From IMG/VR virus record IMGVR_UViG_3300013101_002049, positions 86,129-150,128 of that record: a stretch of DNA of 64,000 nucleotides; one strand, given 5' to 3'. Positions within the stretch are counted from its first letter, which is position 1. Every line of letters starts with the position of its first letter. The stretch comes from a virus. Under the pieces are notes generated by a model. The model saw only the letters and a program-made list of their open reading frames with translations, ran no database searches and was not told the origin of the DNA. Both the position numbers and the translations under genes were made by a program. Of this stretch, positions 52,456-58,919 are shown in pieces.

Positions 52456-53194
52456 AATACATAATAAAGATATACATGAATTATTGAGAGAATTACCAAA
52501 TAAATCAATAGACCTTGTATATTCTGATATAGATTATAATGTTGGTGTAAAATATGGTGGAAAATCTTACACCAAAATATTTAAGGAATATATATCTGAA
52601 TACGTGGCTTTAGCATCAGAATCAGTGCGTGTATTAAAAGATACTGGCAGTGCGTTTTTTATTAATTATCCAAAGAATAATGCTTTTTTATGGGTTAATT
52701 TTTTAGACAACGCTTGTTATGACGTTCAAGAATATGTATGGATATATAATTCTAATATAGGGCATTCGCCCAGACGATTTACTACGGCACATAGGTCAAT
52801 ATTACATTGTCGTATGTCAAAAGAAAGTAAATTCTATAAGGATAATGTGGCTCAGCCATATGTAAATCCTACTGATAGAAGGATAAGGCGATTAATGAGA
52901 AAAGGTAGTAAGGGTAGAGCCCCTTACTCATGGTTTTATTCGGATTTGGTTAAAAATGTAACTAAGGGTAGTAAAAATATTAACCATCCCTGTGTCATAC
53001 CGGAAAAGGTGTCTTCCTTATTAATTAAGAGTGTTACTAAGCCAGGTGATACTGTATTAATCTTATTTGCGGGAAGTGGATCAGAAATAAATGTTTGCCG
53101 TCGATTAGGCAGGCATTTTATTGCGGCTGAATTGAATGATGATTACTGTGATTTTATAGAAAAGCAATTAGATGAGCGGTTAATTTCGTTCTAA
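52436..53194 (+). CDS. DNA methyltransferase-like protein, degenerate motif IV
   Basis: 252 residues from a GTG start. LVYSDIDYNVGVKYGG stands where DPPY is expected, so the Pro-Pro is lost; VLILFAGSGSEINVCRRLGR is the SAM motif (FxGxGS) and FIAAELNDDYCDFIEKQL the following acidic motif. Beta-class order (IV before I). GHSPRRFTTAHRSILHC in the middle is typical. It may be inactive or act on another base. Confidence 0.7.
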   Translation: MKEFIDKIHNKDIHELLRELPNKSIDLVYSDIDYNVGVKYGGKSYTKIFKEYISEYVALASESVRVLKDTGSAFFINYPKNNAFLWVNFLDNACYDVQEYVWIYNSNIGHSPRRFTTAHRSILHCRMSKESKFYKDNVAQPYVNPTDRRIRRLMRKGSKGRAPYSWFYSDLVKNVTKGSKNINHPCVIPEKVSSLLIKSVTKPGDTVLILFAGSGSEINVCRRLGRHFIAAELNDDYCDFIEKQLDERLISF

Positions 53195-53207
53195 TGAGGG
53201 AAGAGCT

Positions 53208-53465
53208 ATGGTTAGAATAACTGGATATGATAAGGGATTGGTGATGTTTCATTGTGATAAATGTGATTATACTGGGGTTAAAGATATATCATCGTATATA
53301 ACAGCTGATTGTGTGTTTAGTATTGAACCGATATGTATAGTTTGTGGTGATAGTGGTTGTTTAGATTTTTTATATTGTTCAACTGAATATAAAGCAAAGG
53401 AATTATTGGCAGAGTTCGAAGCGTTAAAATCCAGAAGGGGGGGATTAAAATGCCAATTATTATAA
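53208..53465 (+). CDS. zinc-ribbon-like small protein
   Basis: 85 residues. FHCDKCDYTGVKD ... CIVCGDSGCLDFLYC offers several CxxC pairs; the C-terminal half is helical (YKAKELLAEFEALKSRRGG). The last codons overlap the next gene by 16 bp. Not recognised further. Confidence 0.5.
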   Translation: MVRITGYDKGLVMFHCDKCDYTGVKDISSYITADCVFSIEPICIVCGDSGCLDFLYCSTEYKAKELLAEFEALKSRRGGLKCQLL

Positions 53466-53662
53466 AAAATAGATCGCAGTATGCAAAAGAGGCTGTAGAT
53501 AGAATTGTTAAACAATTAGAAGAGATGCAACAAGAGGTAATTGAAAGTGTTGAAAAGGCATCAACTATGTTGGTATCAGTAGAAGCTTTATATGAAATAC
53601 GAGATTATATTGATCAGTTAATATTAAATTGGAAGGATGAGAAAATAGAATTGGAGGATTAA
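53450..53662 (+). CDS. small helical protein
   Basis: 70 residues. Almost entirely helical, likely a coiled coil (YAKEAVDRIVKQLEEMQQEV, SVEALYEIRDYIDQLILN). Good GGGGGG site upstream. Not recognised. Confidence 0.5.
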   Translation: MPIIIKNRSQYAKEAVDRIVKQLEEMQQEVIESVEKASTMLVSVEALYEIRDYIDQLILNWKDEKIELED

Positions 53663-53666
53663 TAAT

Positions 53667-54155
53667 ATGAAAAGAATTTCGTGGGACGATTTGTTTATGG
53701 CTATGGTTTATTTAATGTCTATGAAAAGTAAGGATACAAAGACACATGTAGGAGCGGTGATAGTAGGCCCCTTAAATGAAGTACTATCGGTAGGTTTTAA
53801 TGGTATGCCTATTGGTGTAAATGATAATATAACTAAAAGATATGAGCGCCCAGAAAAATATTATTGGATGGAACATGCTGAAAGAAATGCGATACTTTTA
53901 TCACCTTATAATGTTAGAGGTTGTAAAATGTATACTAATGGGATACCCTGTATGAATTGTGCTAGAAGTATAGTACAGGTTGGTATATCAGAAGTAATTG
54001 TAGATAAAGTTTGGGATGATAATAACTATAATCAATGGATTGAAGAAGCTGAGCGTACTAAAACAATGTTTGAGGAATCTGGAGTTAAACTTAGATTTTG
54101 GGATGGTCAGTTGATTAGTGAAATTTATCGATTTCGAAATGGTGAAAAACTTTAA
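53667..54155 (+). CDS. dcd: dCMP deaminase
   Basis: 162 residues. Zinc and catalytic motif EHAERNAILL (HAE) near residue 68 and IPCMNCARSIVQVGI (PCxxC) near 95. HVGAVIVGP and GFNGMPIG are dCMP-deaminase features. It converts dCMP to dUMP, feeding thymidylate synthase, and completes a dTMP supply set with dUTPase and class II RNR. The symbol is a generic one for this activity. Confidence 0.85.
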   Translation: MKRISWDDLFMAMVYLMSMKSKDTKTHVGAVIVGPLNEVLSVGFNGMPIGVNDNITKRYERPEKYYWMEHAERNAILLSPYNVRGCKMYTNGIPCMNCARSIVQVGISEVIVDKVWDDNNYNQWIEEAERTKTMFEESGVKLRFWDGQLISEIYRFRNGEKL

Positions 54156-54164
54156 GGAGGTTAC

Positions 54165-54824
54165 ATGCCGACACTGGAATCTGTTAATGGATATGATATA
54201 AATCTTGTTGATCCTAGGTTTAGTAGAAAAAGTCGAAAAAGAAGGAGATGTTACATGCCACGAAAGAAAATTAAACCACCACGTACAGAGGGTGAGGTAC
54301 TTCAAAAAATAGCGGATTGGTGTACAGATTTACATCCGAGAGTTGAGGTTCAAAAATCTGAATATGAAAAGTTAATAGAAAGTACTGGCGAGAAAAAAAT
54401 TATTGATGCGACTATGATTGGAAAATATAAACGCAAAAGTAAATCTGGTGCAAAAGGATGTTTGATCGCTGAGTTAGAATTTGAAGAGCATAAAGCTAGA
54501 CGGTATAGTATTCTTAAAGATATGCCTATGATTACTATTCCATTAAGAAAATTACCTTATTGGCGTAATGATATACCACAATATTGGTTAAAAGTGGATA
54601 AAGATGGCACACCATTTATGATAAATTATAGATATGTGGCAAATAATAGTGATAATTTAGATAAAATGCAACGTCAAGGTAAATGGCAAAACAATGACCA
54701 GATTGTGCGAATTAAAGTTGCTGAACGTAAAGATAAGAAATCCAAATGGCCTAGATATGTAATTATGGGTTGGGATAGAATATTTAAAGAATTGAATAAA
54801 GTTGTTAGATTGGCAGGATTTTAA
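54165..54824 (+). CDS. hypothetical basic protein with two possible starts
   Basis: 219 residues from 54165 (AAGGAGG 4 nt upstream) or 189 from the in-frame ATG at 54255 (GAAGGAG 8 nt upstream). Both starts are within GTTACATGCC, almost identical. Basic N-terminus (RKSRKRRRCYMPRKKIKPP). A D...AELEFEEHK pattern in the middle could be a divergent nuclease core, but I do not claim it. Confidence 0.5.
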   Translation: MPTLESVNGYDINLVDPRFSRKSRKRRRCYMPRKKIKPPRTEGEVLQKIADWCTDLHPRVEVQKSEYEKLIESTGEKKIIDATMIGKYKRKSKSGAKGCLIAELEFEEHKARRYSILKDMPMITIPLRKLPYWRNDIPQYWLKVDKDGTPFMINYRYVANNSDNLDKMQRQGKWQNNDQIVRIKVAERKDKKSKWPRYVIMGWDRIFKELNKVVRLAGF

Positions 54825-54843
54825 TAAAAAATGAATTTTTTAT

Positions 54844-54872
54844 CTAGCAAAATTGAAAAAATATTCTATAAT
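54844..54872 (+). promoter_or_regulatory. phage promoter, CTAGCA-17-TATAAT family
   Basis: CTAGCA 54844-54849 and TATAAT 54867-54872, 17-nt spacer ending ATTC. The start would be at about 54879, immediately before the hairpin at 54881, and the gene at 54944 follows. Confidence 0.85.
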
Positions 54873-54880
54873 AGATATAG

Positions 54881-54915
54881 AGGTCAGTGGAGTTTATCTT
54901 CGCTGACCTTTTTTA
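54881..54915 (+). terminator. hairpin with T-run at the very 5' end of the transcript
   Basis: AGGTCAGTG (54881-54889) pairs with CGCTGACCT (54901-54909) giving 9 bp with one G-U, an 11-nt loop, and six T from 54909 to 54914. It has terminator form but starts at about +2 of the promoter just upstream, so it could be an attenuator, a short RNA, or a 5' stabilising hairpin. Confidence 0.7.
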
Positions 54916-54943
54916 TTATACAACATTATAGGAGGAAGTAATC

Positions 54944-55456
54944 ATGGCACATTTTAATGGAGATCAGTATGACAATTTTCAATTTAATCCTGGAAGTATT
55001 GGAGCTGATTGGAAATTTGGGACACAACCAGCTTACGATATGAGACCGCTTGCGGCAAGGATTGCTAGATGGAATATCGATTATGCGGGACCAAGAATGA
55101 GTGACGATTATACGCGCACTAGTCTTGGCTTTGCTTTTAAAGGTAATATTGAAAACCCGAAAAAGCAGCCTGGTATTGGTTTTGGTACAGATTGGGATGT
55201 ATATAACTATAATCCATTTGTATGGGGTTATGCAGTTGCTCATCGTAGAGTTAATGCTGATCCTATGTTCAAAATTACTGAGAAGAGGGGTACTGTAGCG
55301 CCGCCAGCTAAGGATGTTATGGATCGAAAAGAAGTAAGTGCATCTGGCATGAGTCAGTACAAAAACTACCCATCTGAGGGTTGGTCATCTTTTGGTAAGA
55401 AATATGATAAAGAAAGAGCATGGGCTGGTAATACATGGATTAATGGTATGGTATAA
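54944..55456 (+). CDS. hypothetical protein under its own promoter
   Basis: 170 residues, AGGAGG upstream. Rich in Gly, Trp, Asn and Tyr (NFQFNPGSIGADWKFG, WDVYNYNPFVWGYAV, GNTWINGMV). No Cys, no membrane segment. Its own promoter and good ribosome site suggest strong expression; it may be a structural or abundant early protein. Not recognised. Confidence 0.6.
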   Translation: MAHFNGDQYDNFQFNPGSIGADWKFGTQPAYDMRPLAARIARWNIDYAGPRMSDDYTRTSLGFAFKGNIENPKKQPGIGFGTDWDVYNYNPFVWGYAVAHRRVNADPMFKITEKRGTVAPPAKDVMDRKEVSASGMSQYKNYPSEGWSSFGKKYDKERAWAGNTWINGMV

Positions 55457-55482
55457 TTATAGTAAAAATTAGTATTATTTAT

Positions 55483-55511
55483 CTAGCAAAATGAGCATTT
55501 TATTCTATAAT
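55483..55511 (+). promoter_or_regulatory. phage promoter, CTAGCA-17-TATAAT family
   Basis: CTAGCA 55483-55488, TATAAT 55506-55511, 17-nt spacer ending ATTC. The predicted start near 55518 leaves a 14-26 nt leader before the gene at 55532/55544. Confidence 0.85.
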
Positions 55512-55531
55512 ATATGTGAGGGCAGATACCG

Positions 55532-55759
55532 GTGGAATATAAGATGCATTGTATTTTATGCGGTTGTAAATGGGGTACAGGAGAAGATATTGGAAGTTCT
55601 GGAATTTGTCCCCAATGTTTTAAAAAATGGATTAATGCTCGTAAAAAGGTAAATAATTTAAGAGAATGTTATGGAGAGTATGGACAGCACGATGATGTGG
55701 ATTGTGTGAATTGCTCCGTGATGAATTTATGTTTTAAGGATACTTATGGAAATAAATAG
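55532..55759 (+). CDS. zinc-ribbon small protein
   Basis: 75 residues from the GTG at 55532 (GAGGG 9 nt upstream), or 71 from the ATG at 55544 with GGTGG as site. CILCGCKWGTGEDIG ... ICPQCFKKW forms a zinc ribbon; DCVNCSVMNLCF adds more Cys. Overlaps the methyltransferase by 14 bp. Confidence 0.55.
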   Translation: MEYKMHCILCGCKWGTGEDIGSSGICPQCFKKWINARKKVNNLRECYGEYGQHDDVDCVNCSVMNLCFKDTYGNK

Positions 55760-56582
55760 AATTTATTGTGGTGATTCGAGACAAATGAATGAAATTGAGA
55801 ATGATTGTGTTCATTTAACAGTCACATCACCTCCATATTATGTAGGAAAAGAATATGAAAAGTATTTACCAACTTTGAATAGTTATTTTCAAATGCTTTA
55901 TGATGTGTTTATAGAAGTGCATCGAGTAACTATTCCAGGCGGTAAAATCATTGTAAATATAGGAGATATAGCGGTTGGTTCTAATTACAATGAGGGATTT
56001 CCAGAAGAGATTATGGTGATTTCTAAATTAGTGGAATTTATGCGCGAATTGGGTTCGTATTTATATGCACGAATTATATGGGAAAAAGATGATCCGTGGG
56101 CAAATAGCTCTCATGTCTCTTTTCATAGTAAAGTTCAACATGCAGAATATCGTGTTTTACCTGCGTGGGAATATGTATTTGTATTTAGAAAAGGTAAAGA
56201 GGTTCGCAAAGATAAATTCGCTAGTGATGGTAGATGGATCACTAAGAGTGAATGGAAAAAATTAGCGCATGGTATATGGAATATACGTTCTGTGCAATCT
56301 AATAGTTTTCATGAAGCAATGTTTCCAGAATTGTTAGTTAAAAATTGTATTAAGTTGTATAGTTTTAACGATGATATTATATTAGACCCGTTTATGGGTA
56401 GTGGAACTACGGCTATTGTGGCTAAGAAGCTTGGTAGGAATTATATTGGTTATGAAAAAGAACCGAAGTATGTTAATTTAGCTAATAATAGAATAGCGTC
56501 AGTTACATCTAATATGATAACACCGTCAGAAGAATATATTGATAAAACAATGAATGCTGAATTACAAGAAAGGTTTATTTAA
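55746..56582 (+). CDS. DNA methyltransferase (beta class, N4-C or N6-A)
   Basis: 278 residues. Catalytic TSPPYYVGKEYEKY near residue 27, SAM motif ILDPFMGSGTTAIVAKKLGR near 213, and IGYEKEPKYV after it. Order IV-...-I is the beta class. All key motifs intact, so it is probably active and protects phage DNA or modifies host DNA. No cognate restriction enzyme is visible. Confidence 0.85.
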   Translation: MEINRIYCGDSRQMNEIENDCVHLTVTSPPYYVGKEYEKYLPTLNSYFQMLYDVFIEVHRVTIPGGKIIVNIGDIAVGSNYNEGFPEEIMVISKLVEFMRELGSYLYARIIWEKDDPWANSSHVSFHSKVQHAEYRVLPAWEYVFVFRKGKEVRKDKFASDGRWITKSEWKKLAHGIWNIRSVQSNSFHEAMFPELLVKNCIKLYSFNDDIILDPFMGSGTTAIVAKKLGRNYIGYEKEPKYVNLANNRIASVTSNMITPSEEYIDKTMNAELQERFI

Positions 56583-56773
56583 TGGAATCTCCATGTGATT
56601 GTAAAGATATGTTATGGATGATGAAAAACAATAAGGTTTTTCGAAAATCTGATGGTAGATGGATGCTCACATGGATAGAATTAGACAAAGAAGATAAAAA
56701 AGGCATTAATATAGAAAAGTTTGGTGTTGTTATTCATCATTGCATGTTTTGTGGTAAAAAAGTAAACAATTAA
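56582..56773 (+). CDS. small Cys-containing protein
   Basis: 63 residues. CDCKDMLWMMKNNKVFRKSD and HHCMFCGKKV give two CxC/CxxC pairs, a likely single zinc site. Overlaps the methyltransferase stop by one base. Confidence 0.5.
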   Translation: MESPCDCKDMLWMMKNNKVFRKSDGRWMLTWIELDKEDKKGINIEKFGVVIHHCMFCGKKVNN

Positions 56774-56787
56774 TCGGAGGATAGCCA

Positions 56788-56940
56788 ATGAAAACTGGTA
56801 ATAGAGGTATTGCAAAGACTGTAGGTGGAAAAACAGTTAAAATGACGGTTAAGGTTCAGTGCCCTAATTGTGGAAAGGAATATATTATCCAATCTGATGT
56901 TCCTATGAGAGATCAGCAGGTGTGTCCTGATTGTAGATAA
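56788..56940 (+). CDS. zinc-ribbon miniprotein (50 aa)
   Basis: 50 residues: VQCPNCGKEYIIQSDVPMRD ... CPDCR. Classical CxxC-CxxC ribbon with a basic N-terminus (KTGNRGIAKTVGGKTVK). CGGAGG upstream of the ATG. Likely nucleic-acid binding. Confidence 0.6.
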   Translation: MKTGNRGIAKTVGGKTVKMTVKVQCPNCGKEYIIQSDVPMRDQQVCPDCR

Positions 56941-56985
56941 ACGGCAAGGAAGAATTTTAAAAAAAGATTTTGGAGGATTTGAATT

Positions 56986-57441
56986 ATGAGTAAAACAATG
57001 AATAAATTTAATCGAGGTTTGAATTATTTGTCACGAGGTCAATTTAAGGCTGCTATTAAGAATTTTGAAGCTGCTGTTCGTAGTGGTGATGGAACAAATT
57101 TACAACGAGATGTAGCGGCATTTTACATGGTCAATACTGCGAAATATCGCAGGGAATGGAAGAAAAGACGGTATGGTAATGCTAATCTTTTCTGGTATGA
57201 TCCAGAGGATAATAGTGGAAGAGCTTGGTCAGACGTGGATATTGCCGCTGTCTTGCTTACACCTAATACTAAAAAGATGAACGATTATCTTAGCAAGTTT
57301 CTCGGCAGAAACTTGAATGCTATTAGTTTTCAAAGACGTTACGCTTATGGACGGCCACTTGCATCTTGGCGAAATGAAAGTGGAAAGCGTTATACTCGCT
57401 ACACTCAGACTAAGAACGTGTATCGTAGACTTGGTGCTTAA
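56986..57441 (+). CDS. hypothetical protein, N-terminal TPR-like
   Basis: 151 residues. RGLNYLSRGQFKAAIKNFEA resembles one tetratricopeptide unit. The remainder is basic and aromatic (YRREWKKRRYGNANLFWYD, SFQRRYAYGRPLAS). TTGGAGG is its ribosome site. Immediately downstream lies a structured 57.44-57.61 kb RNA region, which would be its 3' untranslated region. Not recognised. Confidence 0.55.
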   Translation: MSKTMNKFNRGLNYLSRGQFKAAIKNFEAAVRSGDGTNLQRDVAAFYMVNTAKYRREWKKRRYGNANLFWYDPEDNSGRAWSDVDIAAVLLTPNTKKMNDYLSKFLGRNLNAISFQRRYAYGRPLASWRNESGKRYTRYTQTKNVYRRLGA

Positions 57442-57442
57442 T

Positions 57443-57608
57443 AGTACCAGCACTCTGTAGCGGCTGGTTATGCGTAAAGGTTTTTTGGTACTTCCTTGCG
57501 TCCTAAAATTTTAAGTTATTTGAAAAGCTGCTCGAATAACTTTACCTTAAACATAACCTCAGAGTGTTGTCTATATATAAGGTGGGTGCTCTTCGTTGAG
57601 CACCCGCC
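57443..57608 (+). ncRNA. candidate structured RNA element with possible pseudoknot
   Basis: Helices read by eye: 57448-57457 with 57560-57569 (10 bp, one G-U); 57466-57472 with 57552-57558 (GGTTATG/CATAACC); 57477-57481 with 57544-57548 (AAGGT/ACCTT); 57513-57523 with 57532-57542 (11 bp, one G-U); 57582-57591 region GGTGGGTGCTC with GAGCACCCGCC ending 57608 (11 bp, TTCGTT loop). AGTACC (57443-57448) can pair with GGTACT (57487-57492), crossing the outer helix. No ORF. Class unknown. Confidence 0.6.
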
Positions 57609-57630
57609 TAAACATATCCGAGGATGAAAA

Positions 57631-57984
57631 ATGGAACTACAAGATATATTAGTAGTAGAATATTTAACTCAGCGGGTAATATTTTTTATTGAGAGGTTTG
57701 GTTATCATAATTTAGATATAATAGAAACCTCAAAAGGTGGTATTTCGTATCTTAAAGATAATTTGTATGATTATATATTTTTAGGTGGTGAGTTAGGAAA
57801 AGAAGGTGGTAGTGGTTGTGAAGTAGCTTATTTTTTAAATGATGAGCAAGGTAATCCTAATGTAATGGCGAATATAATTATACATAGTTGGAATTTAATG
57901 GAAGTTGATAAAATGATACAGTTATTACCACAAGCGAAATATTTACCATTTAATGAAAAACAATTGAGCACATTATCTATTTAG
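57631..57984 (+). CDS. receiver-like protein (cyclic-phosphate-processing type), degenerate
   Basis: 117 residues. YDYIFLGGELG ... GSGCEVAYFL and NIIIHSWNLMEVDKMIQLLP resemble the phage-associated cyclic-phosphate processing receiver family, where LDHDLG and HSWNP are typical. The acidic pair is replaced by GGE, so it may have lost phospho-acceptor function. GAGGA lies 6 nt before the ATG. Moderate confidence in the family call. Confidence 0.55.
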   Translation: MELQDILVVEYLTQRVIFFIERFGYHNLDIIETSKGGISYLKDNLYDYIFLGGELGKEGGSGCEVAYFLNDEQGNPNVMANIIIHSWNLMEVDKMIQLLPQAKYLPFNEKQLSTLSI

Positions 57985-57994
57985 TGCGGGGGCC
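57985..57994. repeat. left arm of 10-bp GC-rich inverted repeat flanking hsp20
   Basis: TGCGGGGGCC starts right after the stop codon of the previous gene; the reverse complement GGCCCCCGCA lies at 58520-58529, just after the hsp20 stop. A run of this G+C content is rare in this genome. Confidence 0.8.
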
Positions 57995-58016
57995 TAGAAA
58001 ATAAAATTCTAGGAGG
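57993..58016 (+). promoter_or_regulatory. hairpin over the hsp20 ribosome site (candidate RNA thermometer)
   Basis: CCTAGAA (57993-57999) pairs with TTCTAGG (58007-58013), 7-nt loop. The Shine-Dalgarno AGGAGG (58011-58016) has its first three bases in the stem, 8 nt from the ATG. A weak stem over the ribosome site of a heat-shock gene is the classic layout of an RNA thermometer. Confidence 0.55.
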
Positions 58017-58024
58017 TACGTGTC

Positions 58025-58510
58025 ATGAATAGAAAAAGTTTGCTGCCAAGTACTGCTTCATATTGGGGGGTACCTGTTCTTAGACGTTTACGTGATGACA
58101 TGGACGAAATGTTTGAGTCTTTTTTTGCAGATGTATTTAAAACCCCGGCGATGAAAGTTTTTGAAGATGTTCAGACTGGTGCTTCGTTTCCTAAAATTAA
58201 TGTTTCGGAAACAGATGCAGGTTATAATGTAGAGATAGCGGTAGCTGGATTCGAAAAAAATGATGTTAATCTTGAATTAAGAGATAACACCTTATTTATT
58301 TCGGCTGATAAAAAGTCTGAAGATGAAGAAGAAGAAAAAAGTTATATTCGTAAAGAGATTTCTTCTAGATCTTTCCGTAGAGCAGTTAGATTTCCTTGTG
58401 AAGTTACCGAAGAGGTTAGTGCTAATTACAAAGATGGTATAATTAACGTGCAAGTTAGTAAAGCCGTTGAACCCGAAAAGGAAGAAGGAATTAAAATCGA
58501 TATTGAATAA
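58025..58510 (+). CDS. hsp20: small heat-shock protein, Hsp20/alpha-crystallin
   Basis: 161 residues. The alpha-crystallin domain is complete: FPKINVSETDAGYNVEIAVA, GFEKNDVNLELRDNTLFISA, SYIRKEISSRSFRRAVRFP, YKDGIINVQVSKA. N-terminal arm contains RRLRDDMDEMFESFF. It holds unfolded proteins for refolding; phage copies occur in cyanophages, where they may aid capsid assembly. Flanked by the GC-rich inverted repeat and preceded by a hairpin. Confidence 0.9.
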   Translation: MNRKSLLPSTASYWGVPVLRRLRDDMDEMFESFFADVFKTPAMKVFEDVQTGASFPKINVSETDAGYNVEIAVAGFEKNDVNLELRDNTLFISADKKSEDEEEEKSYIRKEISSRSFRRAVRFPCEVTEEVSANYKDGIINVQVSKAVEPEKEEGIKIDIE

Positions 58511-58519
58511 TTAAGTCAT

Positions 58520-58529
58520 GGCCCCCGCA
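58520..58529. repeat. right arm of the inverted repeat flanking hsp20
   Basis: GGCCCCCGCA, exact reverse complement of 57985-57994. It lies 10 bp after the hsp20 stop and 25 bp before the next start. Confidence 0.8.
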
Positions 58530-58554
58530 TTAAAAATTTATGGAGGTGATTGTT

Positions 58555-58749
58555 ATGCCAAGAATGGATGGGACTGGCCCGATGGGTCAAGGCCCAATGA
58601 CTGGTCGTGGTTTTGGATCATGTGATGATGATAAGTTGGATAAGCCCGTAAGAGCAGAGCGTGGATTGAGTCCTTGTGGTCGTGGTTTAGCTAACAGACG
58701 TGGTTTTGGTCGTGGTAATCGTGGTCGTAATGGTAGACAAAGAGTTTAA
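58555..58749 (+). CDS. DUF5320-like small Gly/Arg-rich protein
   Basis: 64 residues from the ATG at 58555, chosen because GGAGGTG lies 7 nt before it; an ATG at 58540 precedes that site. The N-terminus MPRMDGTGPMGQGPMTGRGF is the signature of DUF5320, small proteins common in anaerobes near metal-cofactor genes. It ends in a Gly/Arg/Asn-rich tail (GFGRGNRGRNGRQ). Function unknown. Confidence 0.65.
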   Translation: MPRMDGTGPMGQGPMTGRGFGSCDDDKLDKPVRAERGLSPCGRGLANRRGFGRGNRGRNGRQRV

Positions 58750-58765
58750 GAAAGGGGGGTTTAAC

Positions 58766-58894
58766 ATGGCAAGAGGTCAAAAAGACGGAACTGGACGTGG
58801 TAAAGGTCGTTCAGGTGGTTTGAGACGTAATAAAAATCCAAAACCTTGTGGTAAAGGTGGTGGAGGCCGTGGTAAAGGTAAAAATAGAAAATAA
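58766..58894 (+). CDS. Gly/Lys/Arg-rich miniprotein (42 aa)
   Basis: 42 residues, behind a GGGGGG site: ARGQKDGTGRGKGRSGGLRR ... GGGGRGKGKNRK. The DGTG and GRG motif recalls the preceding DUF5320-like protein, so it may be a shortened relative. Strongly basic; could bind nucleic acid. Confidence 0.5.
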   Translation: MARGQKDGTGRGKGRSGGLRRNKNPKPCGKGGGGRGKGKNRK

Positions 58895-58919
58895 TAATTA
58901 AAGGACGAGGAGATTTAAT

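Noticed and set aside
54255-54824. PD-(D/E)XK nuclease call for the protein at 54165
   Set aside because: A D...ELEFEEHK pattern is visible, but the spacing and flanks do not match a family well enough to claim it.
57582-57608. GC-rich hairpin near 57582 as a terminator
   Set aside because: No T-run follows (GCCTAAACAT), so it is listed as part of the structured RNA region instead.
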